Assembly: GCF_000241955.1 (NCBI RefSeq)
Contig: NC_016818.1
Location: 4,797,102-4,861,101 of the forward strand
Reading direction: 5' to 3'
DNA: 64,000 nucleotides
Source: Rahnella aquatilis CIP 78.65 = ATCC 33071
GTDB lineage: Bacteria > Pseudomonadota > Gammaproteobacteria > Enterobacterales > Enterobacteriaceae
Shown: piece after piece, positions 34,647 through 47,678 of the stretch
Position numbering within the stretch: the stretch's first letter is position 1
Layout: the number at the start of each line of letters is the position of its first letter
Made by a program: the position numbers and the translations under genes
The notes under the pieces: model-generated
The model's database searches: none
What the model saw: the letters and a program-made list of their open reading frames with translations, nothing else
Told to the model about the DNA's origin: nothing

Positions 34647-35045
34647 ATGTCTGTATCCGGTATTTTACACAGTACACATAGTGTGAAGGTTGCCAGAAAG
34701 CTGTTGATACTGCAGTTATTGACCTTTGTTCTGCTCAGTGCAGTATTTGGCTTCAAAAGCCTGGAATGGACCACATCGGCTCTTATGGGTGGGTTGGCCG
34801 CCTGGGTGCCAAATGTACTGTTCATGCTGTTTGCATGGCGCCATCAGGCGCAAACAACGGTCTCTGGACGGGTTGCCTGGTCCTTTGCAATCGGAGAAGC
34901 GCTGAAGGTGCTGGCTACGGTGATCTTAATGGTTATCGCACTTGGCCTGTTTAAGGCGGCTTTTGCTCCGTTGGGGTTGGCCTATTTATCGGTGTTGATG
35001 ACTCAGATTTTGGCACCGGCCGTCATTAACAGTTACCGTACTTAA
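34647..35045 (+). CDS. atpI: F1Fo ATP synthase accessory protein AtpI
   Basis: Small inner-membrane protein encoded first in the ATP synthase operon; a non-essential assembly factor for the c-ring. It has 132 residues with four hydrophobic segments. The family-conserved PNVLFMLFAWRHQA and GRVAWSFAIGEALKV segments are present, and the protein ends in the typical TQILAPAVIN. It is poorly conserved across bacteria but clear here by position and motifs. The spacer to atpB is 22 bases. Confidence 0.95.
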   Translation: MSVSGILHSTHSVKVARKLLILQLLTFVLLSAVFGFKSLEWTTSALMGGLAAWVPNVLFMLFAWRHQAQTTVSGRVAWSFAIGEALKVLATVILMVIALGLFKAAFAPLGLAYLSVLMTQILAPAVINSYRT

Positions 35046-35052
35046 CTACTAA

Positions 35053-35850
<798 letters not shown>

Positions 35851-35881
35851 TTTTCTTTCAACACTACTGCGTTTTAACTGA

Positions 35882-36186
<305 letters not shown>

Positions 36187-36204
36187 TGAAAGAGGCATTG
36201 TGCT

Positions 36205-36675
36205 GTGAATCTTAACGCAACAATCCTCGGCCAGGCTATCGCGTTCGTCCTGTTTGTCTTGTTCTGCATGAAGTACGTATGGCCGCCAATTATGGCTGCC
36301 ATCGAAAAACGTCAGAAAGAAATTTCTGAAGGTTTATCTTCCGCAGAACGTGCAAAAAAAGAGCTGGACTTAGCGCAAGCCGATGCGACCGACCAACTGA
36401 AGAAAGCCAAAGCTGAAGCTCAGGTAATCATCGATCAGGCGAATAAGCGTAAAGCTCAAATCGTCGACGAAGCAAAAGCTGAAGCCGAGCAGGAACGCAA
36501 CAAGATCGTGACGCAAGCCAAGGCAGAGATCGACGCCGAACGCCAACGCGCCCGTGAAGAGTTGCGTAAGCAAGTCGGAATTTTGGCCATTGCTGGCGCC
36601 GAGAAGATCATCGAACGTTCCGTGGATGAAGCTGCTAACAGCGACATCGTTGATAAACTGGTCGCTGAACTGTAA
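36205..36675 (+). CDS. atpF: ATP synthase Fo subunit b
   Basis: Peripheral stalk subunit, 156 residues as in E. coli. One N-terminal transmembrane helix ([19 protein letters not shown]) is followed by a long right-handed coiled coil rich in A, E, K and Q (about 30-140), and the C-terminus contacts subunit delta. The start codon is GTG at 36205, giving the conserved [10 protein letters not shown]. Confidence 0.98.
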   Translation: MNLNATILGQAIAFVLFVLFCMKYVWPPIMAAIEKRQKEISEGLSSAERAKKELDLAQADATDQLKKAKAEAQVIIDQANKRKAQIVDEAKAEAEQERNKIVTQAKAEIDAERQRAREELRKQVGILAIAGAEKIIERSVDEAANSDIVDKLVAEL

Positions 36676-36689
36676 GGAGGGAGGGGCTG

Positions 36690-37223
36690 ATGTCTGAATT
36701 TGTAACTGTAGCTCGCCCCTACGCCAAAGCAGCTTTTGACTTTGCCGTTGAGCACCAAAGCTTAGACCGCTGGCAGTCCATGTTAGCGTTCACGGCTGAA
36801 GTCACGCGCAATGAACAAATTGAAGAACTGCTTTCCGGTGCTAGCGCGCCTGAAACTTTGTCTAAAACGTTTATTGCCGTATGTGGTGACGAACTCGACG
36901 ACGCAGGCCAAAACCTGATTAAGGTAATGGCTGAAAATGGACGTTTACGCGTTCTTCCGCAAGTACTGGAGCAGTTTATTGAACTGCGCGCCTCTCTCGA
37001 GGCTGTTGCTGAAGTTGAAGTGACTTCGGCAAATCCGCTTACGGAAGAACAGCAGGCAAAAATTGCTGCTGCGATGGAAAAACGTCTGTCTCGCAAAGTT
37101 AAGCTGAATTGCAAAATTGACAAGTCTGTTCTTGCCGGTGTCGTAATCCGTGCAGGTGATATGGTGATTGATGGCAGCGTTCGCAGTCGTCTTGAACGCC
37201 TGGCAGACGTCTTGCAGTCTTAA
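36690..37223 (+). CDS. atpH: ATP synthase F1 subunit delta
   Basis: Links the peripheral stalk to the top of F1. It has 177 residues, as in E. coli. The N-terminal helical domain is [15 protein letters not shown], and the C-terminal part contains [21 protein letters not shown] sequence ([18 protein letters not shown]). The ribosome binding site aaggaggga overlaps the end of atpF. Confidence 0.98.
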   Translation: MSEFVTVARPYAKAAFDFAVEHQSLDRWQSMLAFTAEVTRNEQIEELLSGASAPETLSKTFIAVCGDELDDAGQNLIKVMAENGRLRVLPQVLEQFIELRASLEAVAEVEVTSANPLTEEQQAKIAAAMEKRLSRKVKLNCKIDKSVLAGVVIRAGDMVIDGSVRSRLERLADVLQS

Positions 37224-37235
37224 GGGGACTGGAGC

Positions 37236-38777
37236 ATGCAACTGAATTCCACCGAAATCAGCGAACTGATCAAGCAGCGCATTGCTCAGTTCAATGTGGT
37301 GAGCGAAGCTCACAATGAAGGTACTATCGTTTCCGTCAGTGACGGGATCATCCGCGTGCACGGCTTAGCCGATGTCATGCAAGGCGAAATGATTGCGTTG
37401 CCGGGTAACCGCTACGCTATCGCCCTGAACCTGGAGCGCGACTCTGTAGGTGCCGTTGTCATGGGCCCTTACGCTGACCTCGCCGAAGGTATGAAAGTAA
37501 AATGTACTGGCCGTATCCTGGAAGTTCCCGTTGGCCGTGGCCTGCTGGGCCGCGTTGTTAACACCCTGGGTGCGCCAATTGACGGTAAAGGTCCGGTAGA
37601 GCACGACGGCTTCTCAGCTGTTGAAGCAATCGCACCTGGTGTTATCGAACGTCAGTCGGTAGATGAACCTGTGCAGACAGGTTATAAGTCTGTTGATGCC
37701 ATGATCCCAATCGGTCGTGGTCAACGTGAACTGGTTATCGGCGACCGTCAAACCGGTAAAACAGCTCTGGCGATCGATGCGATCATCAACCAGCGCGATT
37801 CCGGCATCAAATGTATCTATGTGGCTATCGGCCAGAAAGCGTCCACCATTTCTAATGTGGTTCGTAAACTGGAAGAGCACGGCGCACTGGCAAACACCAT
37901 CGTTGTTGTTGCAACTGCATCAGAATCTGCTGCACTGCAATATCTGGCACCGTACTCCGGTTGCGCAATGGGTGAATACTTCCGTGACCGCGGTGAAGAC
38001 GCACTGATCGTTTATGATGACCTGTCTAAACAGGCTGTTGCTTACCGTCAGATTTCCCTGCTGCTTCGTCGTCCACCAGGTCGTGAAGCTTACCCAGGCG
38101 ACGTTTTCTATCTCCACTCCCGTCTGCTGGAACGTGCTGCGCGTGTTAACGCTGAGTATGTTGAAGCATTCACTAAGGGTGAAGTGAAAGGCAAAACCGG
38201 TTCCCTGACTGCGCTTCCAATTATCGAAACGCAAGCGGGCGACGTTTCCGCGTTCGTTCCGACCAACGTAATCTCGATTACTGATGGTCAGATCTTCCTG
38301 GAATCCAACCTGTTCAACGCCGGTATTCGTCCTGCGGTTAACCCGGGTATTTCGGTATCCCGTGTTGGTGGTGCTGCTCAGACTAAGATCATGAAGAAAC
38401 TGTCCGGTGGTATTCGTACTGCTCTGGCACAGTATCGTGAGCTGGCTGCGTTCTCGCAGTTTGCTTCTGATCTGGATGAGGCAACCCGTAAACAGCTGAA
38501 CCACGGTCAGAAAGTGACTGAGCTGCTGAAACAGAAACAATACGCTCCGATGTCAATCGTTGCGCAGTCTCTGATCATCTTCGCGGCAGAACGTGGTTAT
38601 CTGGAAGACGTTGAGTTGTCCAAAGTCGGTAGCTTCGAAGCGGCACTGTTGGCTTACGCCGACCGTGAGCACGGCGAGCTTCTGCAGCAAATCAACCAAA
38701 CTGGTGCGTATAACGATGAGATCGAGGGTAAATTCAAAAATATCCTCGATACCTTCAAAGCAACCCAGTCCTGGTAA
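37236..38777 (+). CDS. atpA: ATP synthase F1 subunit alpha
   Basis: Non-catalytic nucleotide-binding subunit of the F1 hexamer, 513 residues as in E. coli. It comprises the N-terminal beta-barrel, a central domain with P-loop GDRQTGKT (about 169-176), the arginine-finger region [12 protein letters not shown], and the C-terminal helical bundle. It starts 12 bases after atpH. Confidence 0.99.
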   Translation: MQLNSTEISELIKQRIAQFNVVSEAHNEGTIVSVSDGIIRVHGLADVMQGEMIALPGNRYAIALNLERDSVGAVVMGPYADLAEGMKVKCTGRILEVPVGRGLLGRVVNTLGAPIDGKGPVEHDGFSAVEAIAPGVIERQSVDEPVQTGYKSVDAMIPIGRGQRELVIGDRQTGKTALAIDAIINQRDSGIKCIYVAIGQKASTISNVVRKLEEHGALANTIVVVATASESAALQYLAPYSGCAMGEYFRDRGEDALIVYDDLSKQAVAYRQISLLLRRPPGREAYPGDVFYLHSRLLERAARVNAEYVEAFTKGEVKGKTGSLTALPIIETQAGDVSAFVPTNVISITDGQIFLESNLFNAGIRPAVNPGISVSRVGGAAQTKIMKKLSGGIRTALAQYRELAAFSQFASDLDEATRKQLNHGQKVTELLKQKQYAPMSIVAQSLIIFAAERGYLEDVELSKVGSFEAALLAYADREHGELLQQINQTGAYNDEIEGKFKNILDTFKATQSW

Positions 38778-38848
38778 CACCTTGCGGCCTTGCTGCCCTG
38801 CCTCTGGCAGATAAGCAGCAGGCCGTTTGGTAATGAGGAGAAGCAGAG

Positions 38849-39712
38849 ATGGCCGGCGGAAAAGAGATACGTAGTAAGATCAGCAGCGTGCAAAACACGC
38901 AAAAGATCACTAAAGCGATGGAAATGGTCGCCGCCTCCAAAATGCGTAAAACGCAGGATCGCATGGCGGCCAGCCGTCCTTATGCAGAAACCATTCGTGA
39001 AGTGATTGGTCACCTTGCGCTTGGGAATCTGGAATACAAGCACCCGTACCTGGATGAGCGTGAAATTAAGCGCGTCGGGTATCTGGTGGTGTCTACCGAC
39101 CGTGGTCTTTGTGGTGGTCTGAACATTAACCTGTTCAAAAAACTGCTGTCAGAGATGAAAGGCTGGTCCGAAAAAGGTGTTGAAGTTGATCTCGCCCTGA
39201 TCGGTTCCAAAGCAGCCTCTTTCTTCGGCTCCGTTGGGGGCAACGTTGTTGCTCAGGTGACTGGCATGGGGGATAACCCTTCTCTGTCAGAACTGATCGG
39301 GCCGGTGAAAGTGATGTTGCAGGCTTTCGACGAAGGTCGTTTAGACAAGTTATGCGTTGTTAGCAATAAATTCGTCAATACCATGTCTCAGGAACCACGC
39401 ATCGTTCAGTTGTTGCCTTTGCCACCCGCGGAAGACGGCGAACTGGCGAAAAAATCCTGGGATTACCTGTATGAGCCGGACCCTAAAGCACTGCTGGATA
39501 CTCTCCTGCGTCGCTATGTGGAATCCCAGGTTTATCAGGGCGTCGTAGAAAACCTGGCCAGCGAACAGGCCGCGCGAATGGTAGCGATGAAAGCCGCAAC
39601 CGATAACGGCGGCAGCCTGATCAAAGAGCTGCAGTTGGTATACAACAAAGCTCGTCAGGCCAGCATCACTCAGGAACTCACCGAGATCGTCGGGGGAGCC
39701 TCCGCGGTTTAA
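38849..39712 (+). CDS. atpG: ATP synthase F1 subunit gamma
   Basis: Central rotor shaft, 287 residues as in E. coli. The N- and C-terminal helices form the coiled coil inside the alpha3beta3 ring (N-terminal [21 protein letters not shown]-terminal [18 protein letters not shown]). The middle Rossmann-like domain has [11 protein letters not shown]. The spacer after atpA is 71 bases and contains the ribosome binding site tgaggagaa. Confidence 0.99.
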   Translation: MAGGKEIRSKISSVQNTQKITKAMEMVAASKMRKTQDRMAASRPYAETIREVIGHLALGNLEYKHPYLDEREIKRVGYLVVSTDRGLCGGLNINLFKKLLSEMKGWSEKGVEVDLALIGSKAASFFGSVGGNVVAQVTGMGDNPSLSELIGPVKVMLQAFDEGRLDKLCVVSNKFVNTMSQEPRIVQLLPLPPAEDGELAKKSWDYLYEPDPKALLDTLLRRYVESQVYQGVVENLASEQAARMVAMKAATDNGGSLIKELQLVYNKARQASITQELTEIVGGASAV

Positions 39713-39717
39713 GCTAG

Positions 39718-41127
<1,410 letters not shown>

Positions 41128-41154
41128 CGCTAGCTTGTTGTGAGAGAGGATGAC

Positions 41155-41577
41155 ATGGCTGAAAAAGCTTACCATCTGGATGTTGTCAGTGCGGAAAAAC
41201 GTATGTTTTCCGGCATGGTACAAAAAATCCAGGTGACGGGTAGCGAAGGCGAACTGGGTATTTTCCCGGGGCATGCTCCGCTGCTCACCGCCATCAAGCC
41301 TGGCATGGTGCGCATTGTTAAAGAACACGGTGAGGAAGAGTATATCTATCTTTCCGGCGGCATCCTTGAGGTGCAACCGAATGCAACGACCGTGTTGGCT
41401 GATACTGCAATCCGTGGGCAAGACCTCGACGAAGCGCGCGCGCTTGAAGCTAAGCGCAAAGCGGAAGAACACATTAGTGGTTCTCACGGCGACGTTGATT
41501 ACGCTCAGGCGTCAGCGGAACTGGCTAAGGCGATCGCGAAACTTCGCGTTATCGAACTGACCAGAAAAGCGATGTAA
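41155..41577 (+). CDS. atpC: ATP synthase F1 subunit epsilon
   Basis: Rotor subunit that also inhibits ATP hydrolysis through its mobile C-terminal helices. It has 140 residues (139 in E. coli). The N-terminal beta-sandwich is [15 protein letters not shown] with [13 protein letters not shown]; the C-terminal helical hairpin is [15 protein letters not shown]. An in-frame ATG 15 bases upstream exists, but ATG 41155 follows gagaggatgac and gives the conserved [11 protein letters not shown]. It is the last gene of the operon, followed by a strong terminator. Confidence 0.98.
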   Translation: MAEKAYHLDVVSAEKRMFSGMVQKIQVTGSEGELGIFPGHAPLLTAIKPGMVRIVKEHGEEEYIYLSGGILEVQPNATTVLADTAIRGQDLDEARALEAKRKAEEHISGSHGDVDYAQASAELAKAIAKLRVIELTRKAM

Positions 41578-41590
41578 CGAAATCAGTTTA

Positions 41591-41619
41591 AAAGCGACCT
41601 CCGGGTCGCTTTTTTTTTG
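41591..41619 (+). terminator. Terminator of the atp operon
   Basis: A 9-bp stem (aaagcgacc/ggtcgcttt, loop tccg) ending in a run of nine to ten T. Confidence 0.95.
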
Positions 41620-41846
41620 CTTTTAAAAAAGCGCATTTTCAGGGATTTTCCCAAGGTAAATTTTCGATTTTAGTGGAATACTTGGATGATTAGTGGACGC
41701 TTTACCCTCAGTTTTTTTGGTGTAGTCTATGTCGCGTTCAACCCTTGCTGGCTAAGGCTGTCGGCGGTTTTTGACGCGAAATATGTAGTAATCCGTGCAC
41801 TGAACGGGTTACTTTTGTCACTCAAATTGGATTTGTCAGGTTACCT

Positions 41847-43217
41847 ATGTCGAACAGCACACTGAGTGTGGTGATCCTTGCCGCGGGCAAGGGAACACGC
41901 ATGTATTCCAACCTTCCTAAAGTTCTTCATTCCTTGGCAGGCAAGCCAATGGTTCAACACGTTATTGATGCGGCCACGCAGGTCGGGGCCAGCAACGTGC
42001 ATCTGGTCTATGGACACGGTGGCGATTTACTGAAGAAAAATCTGGCGGGCAGTGATCTGAACTGGGTATTGCAGGCAGAGCAACTGGGGACCGGTCATGC
42101 GATGCAGCAGGCGGCGCCTTACTTTGCCGATGACGAAGATGTCCTGATGCTGTACGGCGATGTTCCGCTGATTTCCGTCGATACGCTGAATAATTTACTG
42201 CAAGCCAGGCCGGAAGGTGGCATTGGTTTACTGACGGTCGTGCTGGATGATCCCACCGGTTATGGCCGTATTGTTCGTGAGAACGGCATTGTCACCGGCA
42301 TCATTGAGCAAAAAGATGCCAGTGAAGAGCAACTGAAAATCCGTGAAATTAACACCGGCATTCTGGTTGCCAATGGTGCGTCATTAAAACGCTGGCTTGG
42401 CCAGTTGAACAATAATAATGCGCAGGGTGAATACTATATCACTGACATTATTGCGATGGCGCACGCCGAAGGGCATGTCATCGCCACGGTTCATCCGGCG
42501 CGTAACAGTGAAGTGGATGGTGTGAATAACCGTTTGCAACTGTCCCGGCTTGAGCGCGTATACCAGAGTGAACAGGCAGAGCGTCTGTTGCTCGAAGGCG
42601 TCATGCTGATGGATCCGGCGCGGTTTGATCTGCGCGGTAAACTCTCTCACGGCATCGACGTACTGATCGACACCAATGTCATTATCGAAGGCCATGTAAC
42701 ACTGGGTGACCGCGTCAAAATCGGCGCGGGCTGCGTGCTGAAAAACTGCGTGATTGGTGATGACTGCGAAATCAGCCCTTACAGCGTGTTCGAAGATGCG
42801 GTGCTGGAAAGCGGCTGTACGGTCGGGCCTTTCGCCCGTCTGCGCCCCGGCGCTGAACTGGCTGAAGGCGCACATGTCGGCAATTTCGTCGAAATCAAAA
42901 AAGCGCGTCTCGGCAAAGGGTCTAAAGCTGGCCATCTCTCCTACCTTGGTGATGCTGATATAGGGGATAACGTTAATATCGGCGCGGGTACCATCACCTG
43001 TAACTACGACGGTGTAAACAAGCATAAGACCATCATCGGTAACGATGTCTTTGTGGGTTCAGATTCTCAACTGGTAGCGCCCGTCACTGTGGGGAACAAC
43101 GTGACGATCGCCGCCGGTACAACGGTCACGCGCGACGTGCCGGACAACGGTTTACTGTTAAGCCGGGTGCCACAGTTACATAAACCCGACTGGCAGAAAC
43201 CGGTGAAGAAAAAATAA
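41847..43217 (+). CDS. glmU: Bifunctional GlmU (UDP-GlcNAc synthesis)
   Basis: Acetylates glucosamine-1-phosphate and then uridylylates it to UDP-GlcNAc, precursor of peptidoglycan and LPS. It has 456 residues, as in E. coli. The N-terminal uridyltransferase domain has [18 protein letters not shown], a long helical arm follows, and from about residue 250 there is a C-terminal left-handed beta-helix acetyltransferase with hexapeptide repeats ([22 protein letters not shown]). It lies upstream of glmS, as in E. coli. Confidence 0.99.
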   Translation: MSNSTLSVVILAAGKGTRMYSNLPKVLHSLAGKPMVQHVIDAATQVGASNVHLVYGHGGDLLKKNLAGSDLNWVLQAEQLGTGHAMQQAAPYFADDEDVLMLYGDVPLISVDTLNNLLQARPEGGIGLLTVVLDDPTGYGRIVRENGIVTGIIEQKDASEEQLKIREINTGILVANGASLKRWLGQLNNNNAQGEYYITDIIAMAHAEGHVIATVHPARNSEVDGVNNRLQLSRLERVYQSEQAERLLLEGVMLMDPARFDLRGKLSHGIDVLIDTNVIIEGHVTLGDRVKIGAGCVLKNCVIGDDCEISPYSVFEDAVLESGCTVGPFARLRPGAELAEGAHVGNFVEIKKARLGKGSKAGHLSYLGDADIGDNVNIGAGTITCNYDGVNKHKTIIGNDVFVGSDSQLVAPVTVGNNVTIAAGTTVTRDVPDNGLLLSRVPQLHKPDWQKPVKKK

Positions 43218-43349
43218 GCTGTTCATAATAATCCCCAACTCTCTACAAGGCTCGGGGAACCGCAAGTACACCGGAAAACGGGGCTTACGGATAAATCAGG
43301 TCAGGCATCAAAAAAGGTCCCGAAAAGACCTTCAATAGGAATAAAACTG
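43218..43349 (+). promoter_or_regulatory. glmU-glmS spacer / glmS leader
   Basis: A 132-base leader. An inverted repeat (aaggtc at 43314, gacctt at 43327) lies just upstream of the glmS ribosome binding region aatagga. In E. coli the glmS leader folds so that its ribosome binding site is masked until the sRNA GlmZ pairs with it; this structure may play that role, which I infer and did not test. Confidence 0.45.
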
Positions 43350-45179
43350 ATGTGTGGAATTGTAGGCGCAGTAGCGCAACGCGATATTGCTGAAATTTTG
43401 TTGGAAGGTTTACGCCGTCTCGAATACCGCGGTTATGACTCAGCCGGTCTGGCTGTCATTGATGCTGAGGGAAAAATGGGGCGCTTGCGTCGTCTGGGTA
43501 AAGTCCAGATGCTGGCTGATGCACTGGATGAACATCCTTTGCATGGCGGCACCGGTATTGCTCATACGCGATGGGCGACCCATGGCGAACCTTCTGAAGT
43601 GAATGCTCACCCGCATGTGTCTGATTACATTGCCGTGGTGCATAACGGCATTATCGAAAACCACGAACCTCTGCGTGAATTGCTGATTGAACGCGGCTAC
43701 CGTTTTGATTCTGAAACAGATACCGAAGTGATCGCGCATCTGGTGCATTGGGAACAACTTCAGGGCGGTACGCTGCTGGAAGTGGTACAGCGTGTCATCC
43801 CGCAACTGCGTGGCGCTTATGGTGCTGTGGTGATGGACAGACGTGATCCATCCGTCCTGGTCGCCGCCCGTTCCGGCAGCCCGCTGGTGATTGGCCGCGG
43901 CGTTGGGGAAAACTTCATTGCTTCCGATCAGCTGGCGCTGTTGCCTGTAACCCGTCGCTTTTTGTTCCTTGAAGAAGGCGATGTGGCTGAAATCAAACGC
44001 CGTTCGGTCAGCGTTTATGACAAAAACGGTCATGCCGTCGAGCGTGAAGAAATCGAATCTAAAGTGCAGTATGACGCCGGTGATAAAGGTGTTTACCGTC
44101 ACTACATGCAAAAAGAAATCTACGAACAGCCGCTGGCAATCAAAAACACCCTGGAAGGACGTTTCAGTCATGGTGAAGTGAATCTGAGCGAACTGGGCGA
44201 AAAAGCGGACGAAATCTTATCGCGTGTTCAGCACGTGCAGATTATCGCCTGCGGCACGTCATACAATTCCGGCATGGTGGCGCGTTACTGGTTTGAGTCG
44301 CTGGCGGGCATGCCGTGCGATGTCGAGATCGCCTCAGAATTCCGCTATCGCAAATCCGCTGTTCGTCCGGGCAGCCTGATCATCACGCTTTCTCAGTCTG
44401 GTGAAACGGCAGATACGCTGGCAGCGTTGCGTTTGTCAAAAGAGCTGGGTTATCTCGGTTCGCTGGCGGTGTGTAACGTAGCCGGTTCTTCCCTGGTGCG
44501 TGAATCCGATATGGCGCTGATGACCAAAGCGGGCACCGAAATCGGTGTAGCCTCAACCAAAGCGTTCACCACACAACTGACCGTTCTGCTGATGCTGGTG
44601 GCGCGTATGGGCCGCCTGAAAGGGATGCGTCCGCAAGTTGAGCACGACATTGTTCACGCGCTTCAGGCGTTGCCTGCGCGTATCGAGCAAATGCTGTCGC
44701 TGGATAAAACCATCGAAACGCTGGCGGAAGGTTTCTCTGATAAACATCACGCCCTGTTCCTTGGCCGTGGCGATCAATACCCGATCGCAATGGAAGGTGC
44801 GCTGAAGCTGAAAGAGATTTCTTATATTCACGCGGAAGCCTATGCGGCGGGCGAGCTGAAACATGGCCCGCTGGCATTGATTGATGCGGATATGCCGGTG
44901 ATCGTGGTAGCGCCAAACAACGAACTGCTGGAAAAACTGAAATCGAATATCGAAGAGGTGCGCGCCCGTGGCGGCCTGCTGTATGTCTTTGCCGATCAGG
45001 ACGCGGGTTTTATCGACAGCGAAGGCATGAAGATTATTCAACTGCCACACGTTGAAGAAATTGTCGCTCCGATTTTCTACACCGTTCCGCTCCAGTTGCT
45101 GTCCTACTACGTTGCCCTGATTAAAGGCACCGACGTCGACCAGCCACGTAATCTGGCGAAATCTGTGACTGTCGAATAA
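43350..45179 (+). CDS. glmS: Glutamine-fructose-6-phosphate aminotransferase (isomerising)
   Basis: First enzyme of amino-sugar synthesis: converts fructose-6-phosphate and glutamine to glucosamine-6-phosphate. It has 609 residues, as in E. coli. The N-terminal glutaminase domain starts MCGIVGA with catalytic Cys2 (after Met removal Cys1). Two SIS domains bind the sugar phosphate ([36 protein letters not shown]). The C-terminus is KSVTVE, as expected. A terminator follows. There is no Tn7 insertion at the adjacent attTn7 position. Confidence 0.99.
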   Translation: MCGIVGAVAQRDIAEILLEGLRRLEYRGYDSAGLAVIDAEGKMGRLRRLGKVQMLADALDEHPLHGGTGIAHTRWATHGEPSEVNAHPHVSDYIAVVHNGIIENHEPLRELLIERGYRFDSETDTEVIAHLVHWEQLQGGTLLEVVQRVIPQLRGAYGAVVMDRRDPSVLVAARSGSPLVIGRGVGENFIASDQLALLPVTRRFLFLEEGDVAEIKRRSVSVYDKNGHAVEREEIESKVQYDAGDKGVYRHYMQKEIYEQPLAIKNTLEGRFSHGEVNLSELGEKADEILSRVQHVQIIACGTSYNSGMVARYWFESLAGMPCDVEIASEFRYRKSAVRPGSLIITLSQSGETADTLAALRLSKELGYLGSLAVCNVAGSSLVRESDMALMTKAGTEIGVASTKAFTTQLTVLLMLVARMGRLKGMRPQVEHDIVHALQALPARIEQMLSLDKTIETLAEGFSDKHHALFLGRGDQYPIAMEGALKLKEISYIHAEAYAAGELKHGPLALIDADMPVIVVAPNNELLEKLKSNIEEVRARGGLLYVFADQDAGFIDSEGMKIIQLPHVEEIVAPIFYTVPLQLLSYYVALIKGTDVDQPRNLAKSVTVE

Positions 45180-45208
45180 GACTGTCCGGTTTTAGCTATG
45201 CGATATAG

Positions 45209-45232
45209 AAGCGCCTCCCGGGGCGCTTTTCT
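45209..45232 (+). terminator. Terminator after glmS
   Basis: Stem aagcgcc/ggcgctt with a 6-base loop, then TTTTCT. The Tn7 target region at the end of glmS is undisturbed. Confidence 0.8.
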
Positions 45233-45356
45233 ATTTCCAGAATGTTGTTGCCTGATCCCCTCTTTGCCAGTAGCCGGTCACGATTCTCTTCTCTCAGGCT
45301 TCGTAACCCGCCCCGGATAAGGTATAGTTCGCGTTTTTCTGAAGGTACCCCGCTGA

Positions 45357-46229
45357 ATGCTGACCAACTCCTCCATTCGTCTCAACAAATACATTAGCGA
45401 GAGCGGTATCTGCTCGCGCCGTGATGCCGATCGTTACATCGAACAGGGAAATGTTTTTATCAACGGCAGGCGTGCTGCGGTGGGGGCTCAGGTGTTTGCC
45501 GGCGATGTGGTGAAAGTGAATGGTCAGCTTATCGAGCCGCGTGATGAAGAAGATCTGGTGCTCATTGCGCTGAACAAGCCTGTAGGCATTATCACGACGA
45601 TGGAGGAAGGTGAGCGCGACAACATCCGTGATTTCGTTAATCACAGTAAACGCGTCTTCCCGATTGGCCGTCTGGATAAAGATTCGCAGGGTCTGATTTT
45701 ACTGACCAATCATGGCGATCTGGTCAACAAAATCCTGCGTGCCGGTAACGACCACGAAAAAGAATATATTGTGACTGTCAATAAACCGATTACTGACGAG
45801 TTTATTGCCGGTATGGGCGCGGGTGTACCGATGCTCGGCACCGTGACCAAAAAATGCAAAGTGAAGAAAGAAGCACCGATGGTGTTTCGCATTACGCTGG
45901 TGCAGGGGCTTAACCGCCAGATCCGCCGCATGACTAAGCATTTTGGTTTCGAAGTCACTAAGCTTGAACGTGTGCGTATTATGAACATCAATCTGAAAGG
46001 ATTACCGCTGGGTGAATGGCGTGATCTGACCGATGATGAACTGATCGAATTATTTAAGCTGATTGAAAACTCGTCGTCTGAAGACAAGCCGGCGAAAAAA
46101 GTGCAATCAAAACCTGTTCAGGCTAAAAAACCGGCTGTCACTAAAACGAAAAACAGCGAAAAACCTGACGCTAATTCCGCATCCCGTAAGCGTTTTGCCC
46201 AGCCTGGCCGTAAGAAGAAGGGGCGTTAA
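45357..46229 (+). CDS. rluF: 23S rRNA pseudouridine(2604) synthase RluF
   Basis: Isomerises U2604 of 23S rRNA (and, in E. coli, U35 of tRNA-Tyr) to pseudouridine. It has 290 residues, as in E. coli. The N-terminal S4 RNA-binding domain is [20 protein letters not shown]; the RsuA-type catalytic domain has the aspartate in [17 protein letters not shown], followed by GLNRQIRRM. The C-terminal tail is Lys/Pro-rich and ends GRKKKGR. In E. coli rluF lies far away beside lysC, so its position between glmS and pstS is a gene-order difference. It has its own terminator. Confidence 0.96.
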   Translation: MLTNSSIRLNKYISESGICSRRDADRYIEQGNVFINGRRAAVGAQVFAGDVVKVNGQLIEPRDEEDLVLIALNKPVGIITTMEEGERDNIRDFVNHSKRVFPIGRLDKDSQGLILLTNHGDLVNKILRAGNDHEKEYIVTVNKPITDEFIAGMGAGVPMLGTVTKKCKVKKEAPMVFRITLVQGLNRQIRRMTKHFGFEVTKLERVRIMNINLKGLPLGEWRDLTDDELIELFKLIENSSSEDKPAKKVQSKPVQAKKPAVTKTKNSEKPDANSASRKRFAQPGRKKKGR

Positions 46230-46250
46230 TTTCCCCGCTTTTCATTACCC

Positions 46251-46275
46251 GCCGGTGTAATAACCGGCATTTTTT
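46251..46275 (+). terminator. Terminator after rluF
   Basis: Stem gccggt/accggc with a 6-base loop and T6. Confidence 0.8.
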
Positions 46276-46320
46276 GCTTAAAACCCCCGCATTTTGCCCG
46301 TATAGCTTGAATTGTGACCG

Positions 46321-46371
46321 GTGTCATAAAACTGTCATATTACGTACATTTTACTGTCACTAAACTGTCCT
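46321..46371 (+). promoter_or_regulatory. Pho box array upstream of pstS
   Basis: Five heptamers spaced exactly 11 bp apart: gtgtcat, ctgtcat, cgtacat, ctgtcac and ctgtcct, starting at 46321, 46332, 46343, 46354 and 46365. This is the PhoB-binding pattern (CTGTCAT with 4-bp A/T spacers). A -10-like tttaat lies at 46394-46399, and the array replaces the -35. Confidence 0.93.
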
Positions 46372-46445
46372 ATTTTCCTCCTGTGCCAAACACTTTAATT
46401 AACGTCGACATCAGTCGGGAAGTTTAAAACCACCAGGAGTGGAAC

Positions 46446-47486
46446 ATGAAATTGATGCGTAACACCGTCGCCGGTCTTGTAGCAGCGACTTTCTCCCTCA
46501 CAGCAATGTCTGCTTTCGCTGCCACTAGCCTGACTGGCGCTGGCGGTACCTTCCCAGCACCTGTCTACGCTAAGTGGGCTGATGCCTACCAGAAAGCAAC
46601 CGGTACTCAGGTTAACTATCAGGGCATCGGTTCTTCCGGCGGCGTAAAACAGATCATCGCCAAAACTGTTGACTTCGGCGCATCTGATGCACCGATGAAA
46701 GAAGAAGATCTGAATAAAAACGGTCTGTTCCAGTTTCCTACCGTGATCGGCGGCGTGGTTCTGGCGGTGAATATCCCGGGCATCAAATCAGGTCAGCTGA
46801 CTCTGGATGGCGCAACGCTGGGTGACATTTATCTCGGTAAAATCAAAAAGTGGAACGACGCGGCGATCACTAAGCTGAACCCGGGCGTGAAACTGCCAGA
46901 CACCAACATCGCGGTGGTTCGCCGTGCTGACGGTTCCGGTACTTCCTTCGTATTCACCAGCTATCTGGCGAAAGTGAACAGCGAGTGGAAAGACAAAATC
47001 GGTGCGGGTTCTACTGTGAACTGGCCAACGGGTCTCGGCGGCAAAGGCAATGACGGCGTGGCCGCATTCGTACAGCGTCTGCCAGGTTCAATCGGTTACG
47101 TAGAATATGCTTATGCTAAGCAAAACAATCTGGCTTACACCAAGCTGGTAGATGCAGACGGCAAAGCCATCAGCCCGACGGAAGAATCTTTCAGTGCAGC
47201 CGCTAAAGGCGCTGACTGGAGCAAAACTTTTGCTCAGGATCTGACCAATCAGAAAGGTGATAATGCGTGGCCAATCAGCTCCACCACCTTCATCCTGATT
47301 TATAAAGACCAGCAAGATGCAGCGAAGGGCACTGAAGTGCTGAAGTTCTTCGACTGGGCTTACAAAAACGGCAACAAACTGACGACTGATTTGGATTACG
47401 CCGCGCTGCCAGCTTCTGTTGTAGAACAGATCCGTGCAGCCTGGAAAACCAATATCAAAGACAGCAGCGGCAAAGCACTGTACTAG
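46446..47486 (+). CDS. pstS: Phosphate ABC transporter periplasmic binding protein
   Basis: High-affinity periplasmic phosphate receptor, 346 residues (E. coli 346). The signal peptide is [20 protein letters not shown], cleaved after MSAFA before [11 protein letters not shown]. Phosphate-binding loops are visible as [29 protein letters not shown] and [13 protein letters not shown]. It is the first gene of pstSCAB-phoU behind the Pho boxes, with ggag at a good distance. A palindromic repeat separates it from pstC, consistent with higher pstS expression than that of the membrane components. Confidence 0.98.
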   Translation: MKLMRNTVAGLVAATFSLTAMSAFAATSLTGAGGTFPAPVYAKWADAYQKATGTQVNYQGIGSSGGVKQIIAKTVDFGASDAPMKEEDLNKNGLFQFPTVIGGVVLAVNIPGIKSGQLTLDGATLGDIYLGKIKKWNDAAITKLNPGVKLPDTNIAVVRRADGSGTSFVFTSYLAKVNSEWKDKIGAGSTVNWPTGLGGKGNDGVAAFVQRLPGSIGYVEYAYAKQNNLAYTKLVDADGKAISPTEESFSAAAKGADWSKTFAQDLTNQKGDNAWPISSTTFILIYKDQQDAAKGTEVLKFFDWAYKNGNKLTTDLDYAALPASVVEQIRAAWKTNIKDSSGKALY

Positions 47487-47488
47487 GA

Positions 47489-47613
47489 ATACCCGTCATA
47501 CCTGAAGCTGCACCGGCGTTAGCTGCGCTCGTTCACCCGAATCACTGACTTAAGTCAGTGATTCGGGATTCACTTGCTTGCTGCCTTGGTGCAACTCCAG
47601 TTATTTTGGGTAT
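47489..47613. repeat. Palindromic intergenic repeat (MITE-like)
   Basis: A 125-bp imperfect inverted repeat. The outer ends read atacccgtcatacctgaag and, on the other strand, atacccaaaataactggag; the arms share gctgcacc/gttgcacc-type blocks, and the core at 47536-47567 is a perfect 32-bp palindrome (16-bp arm cccgaatcactgactt). It starts 2 bases after the pstS stop. From memory, very similar palindromes are scattered between genes in Serratia, Yersinia and Pectobacterium. No ORF is present. It may act as an mRNA-stabilising or terminating hairpin. Confidence 0.85.
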
Positions 47614-47678
47614 AGTAACTCTGCTTCATTCCCTCTCCGGCCGGGGAGGGAATTAAATCTGAATTAAAAGAGAGTGGT

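Noticed and set aside
45180..45356. Possible Tn7 or genomic island insertion downstream of glmS
   Set aside because: The spacer is short, contains only the glmS terminator, and leads directly to rluF; no transposon ends are seen.
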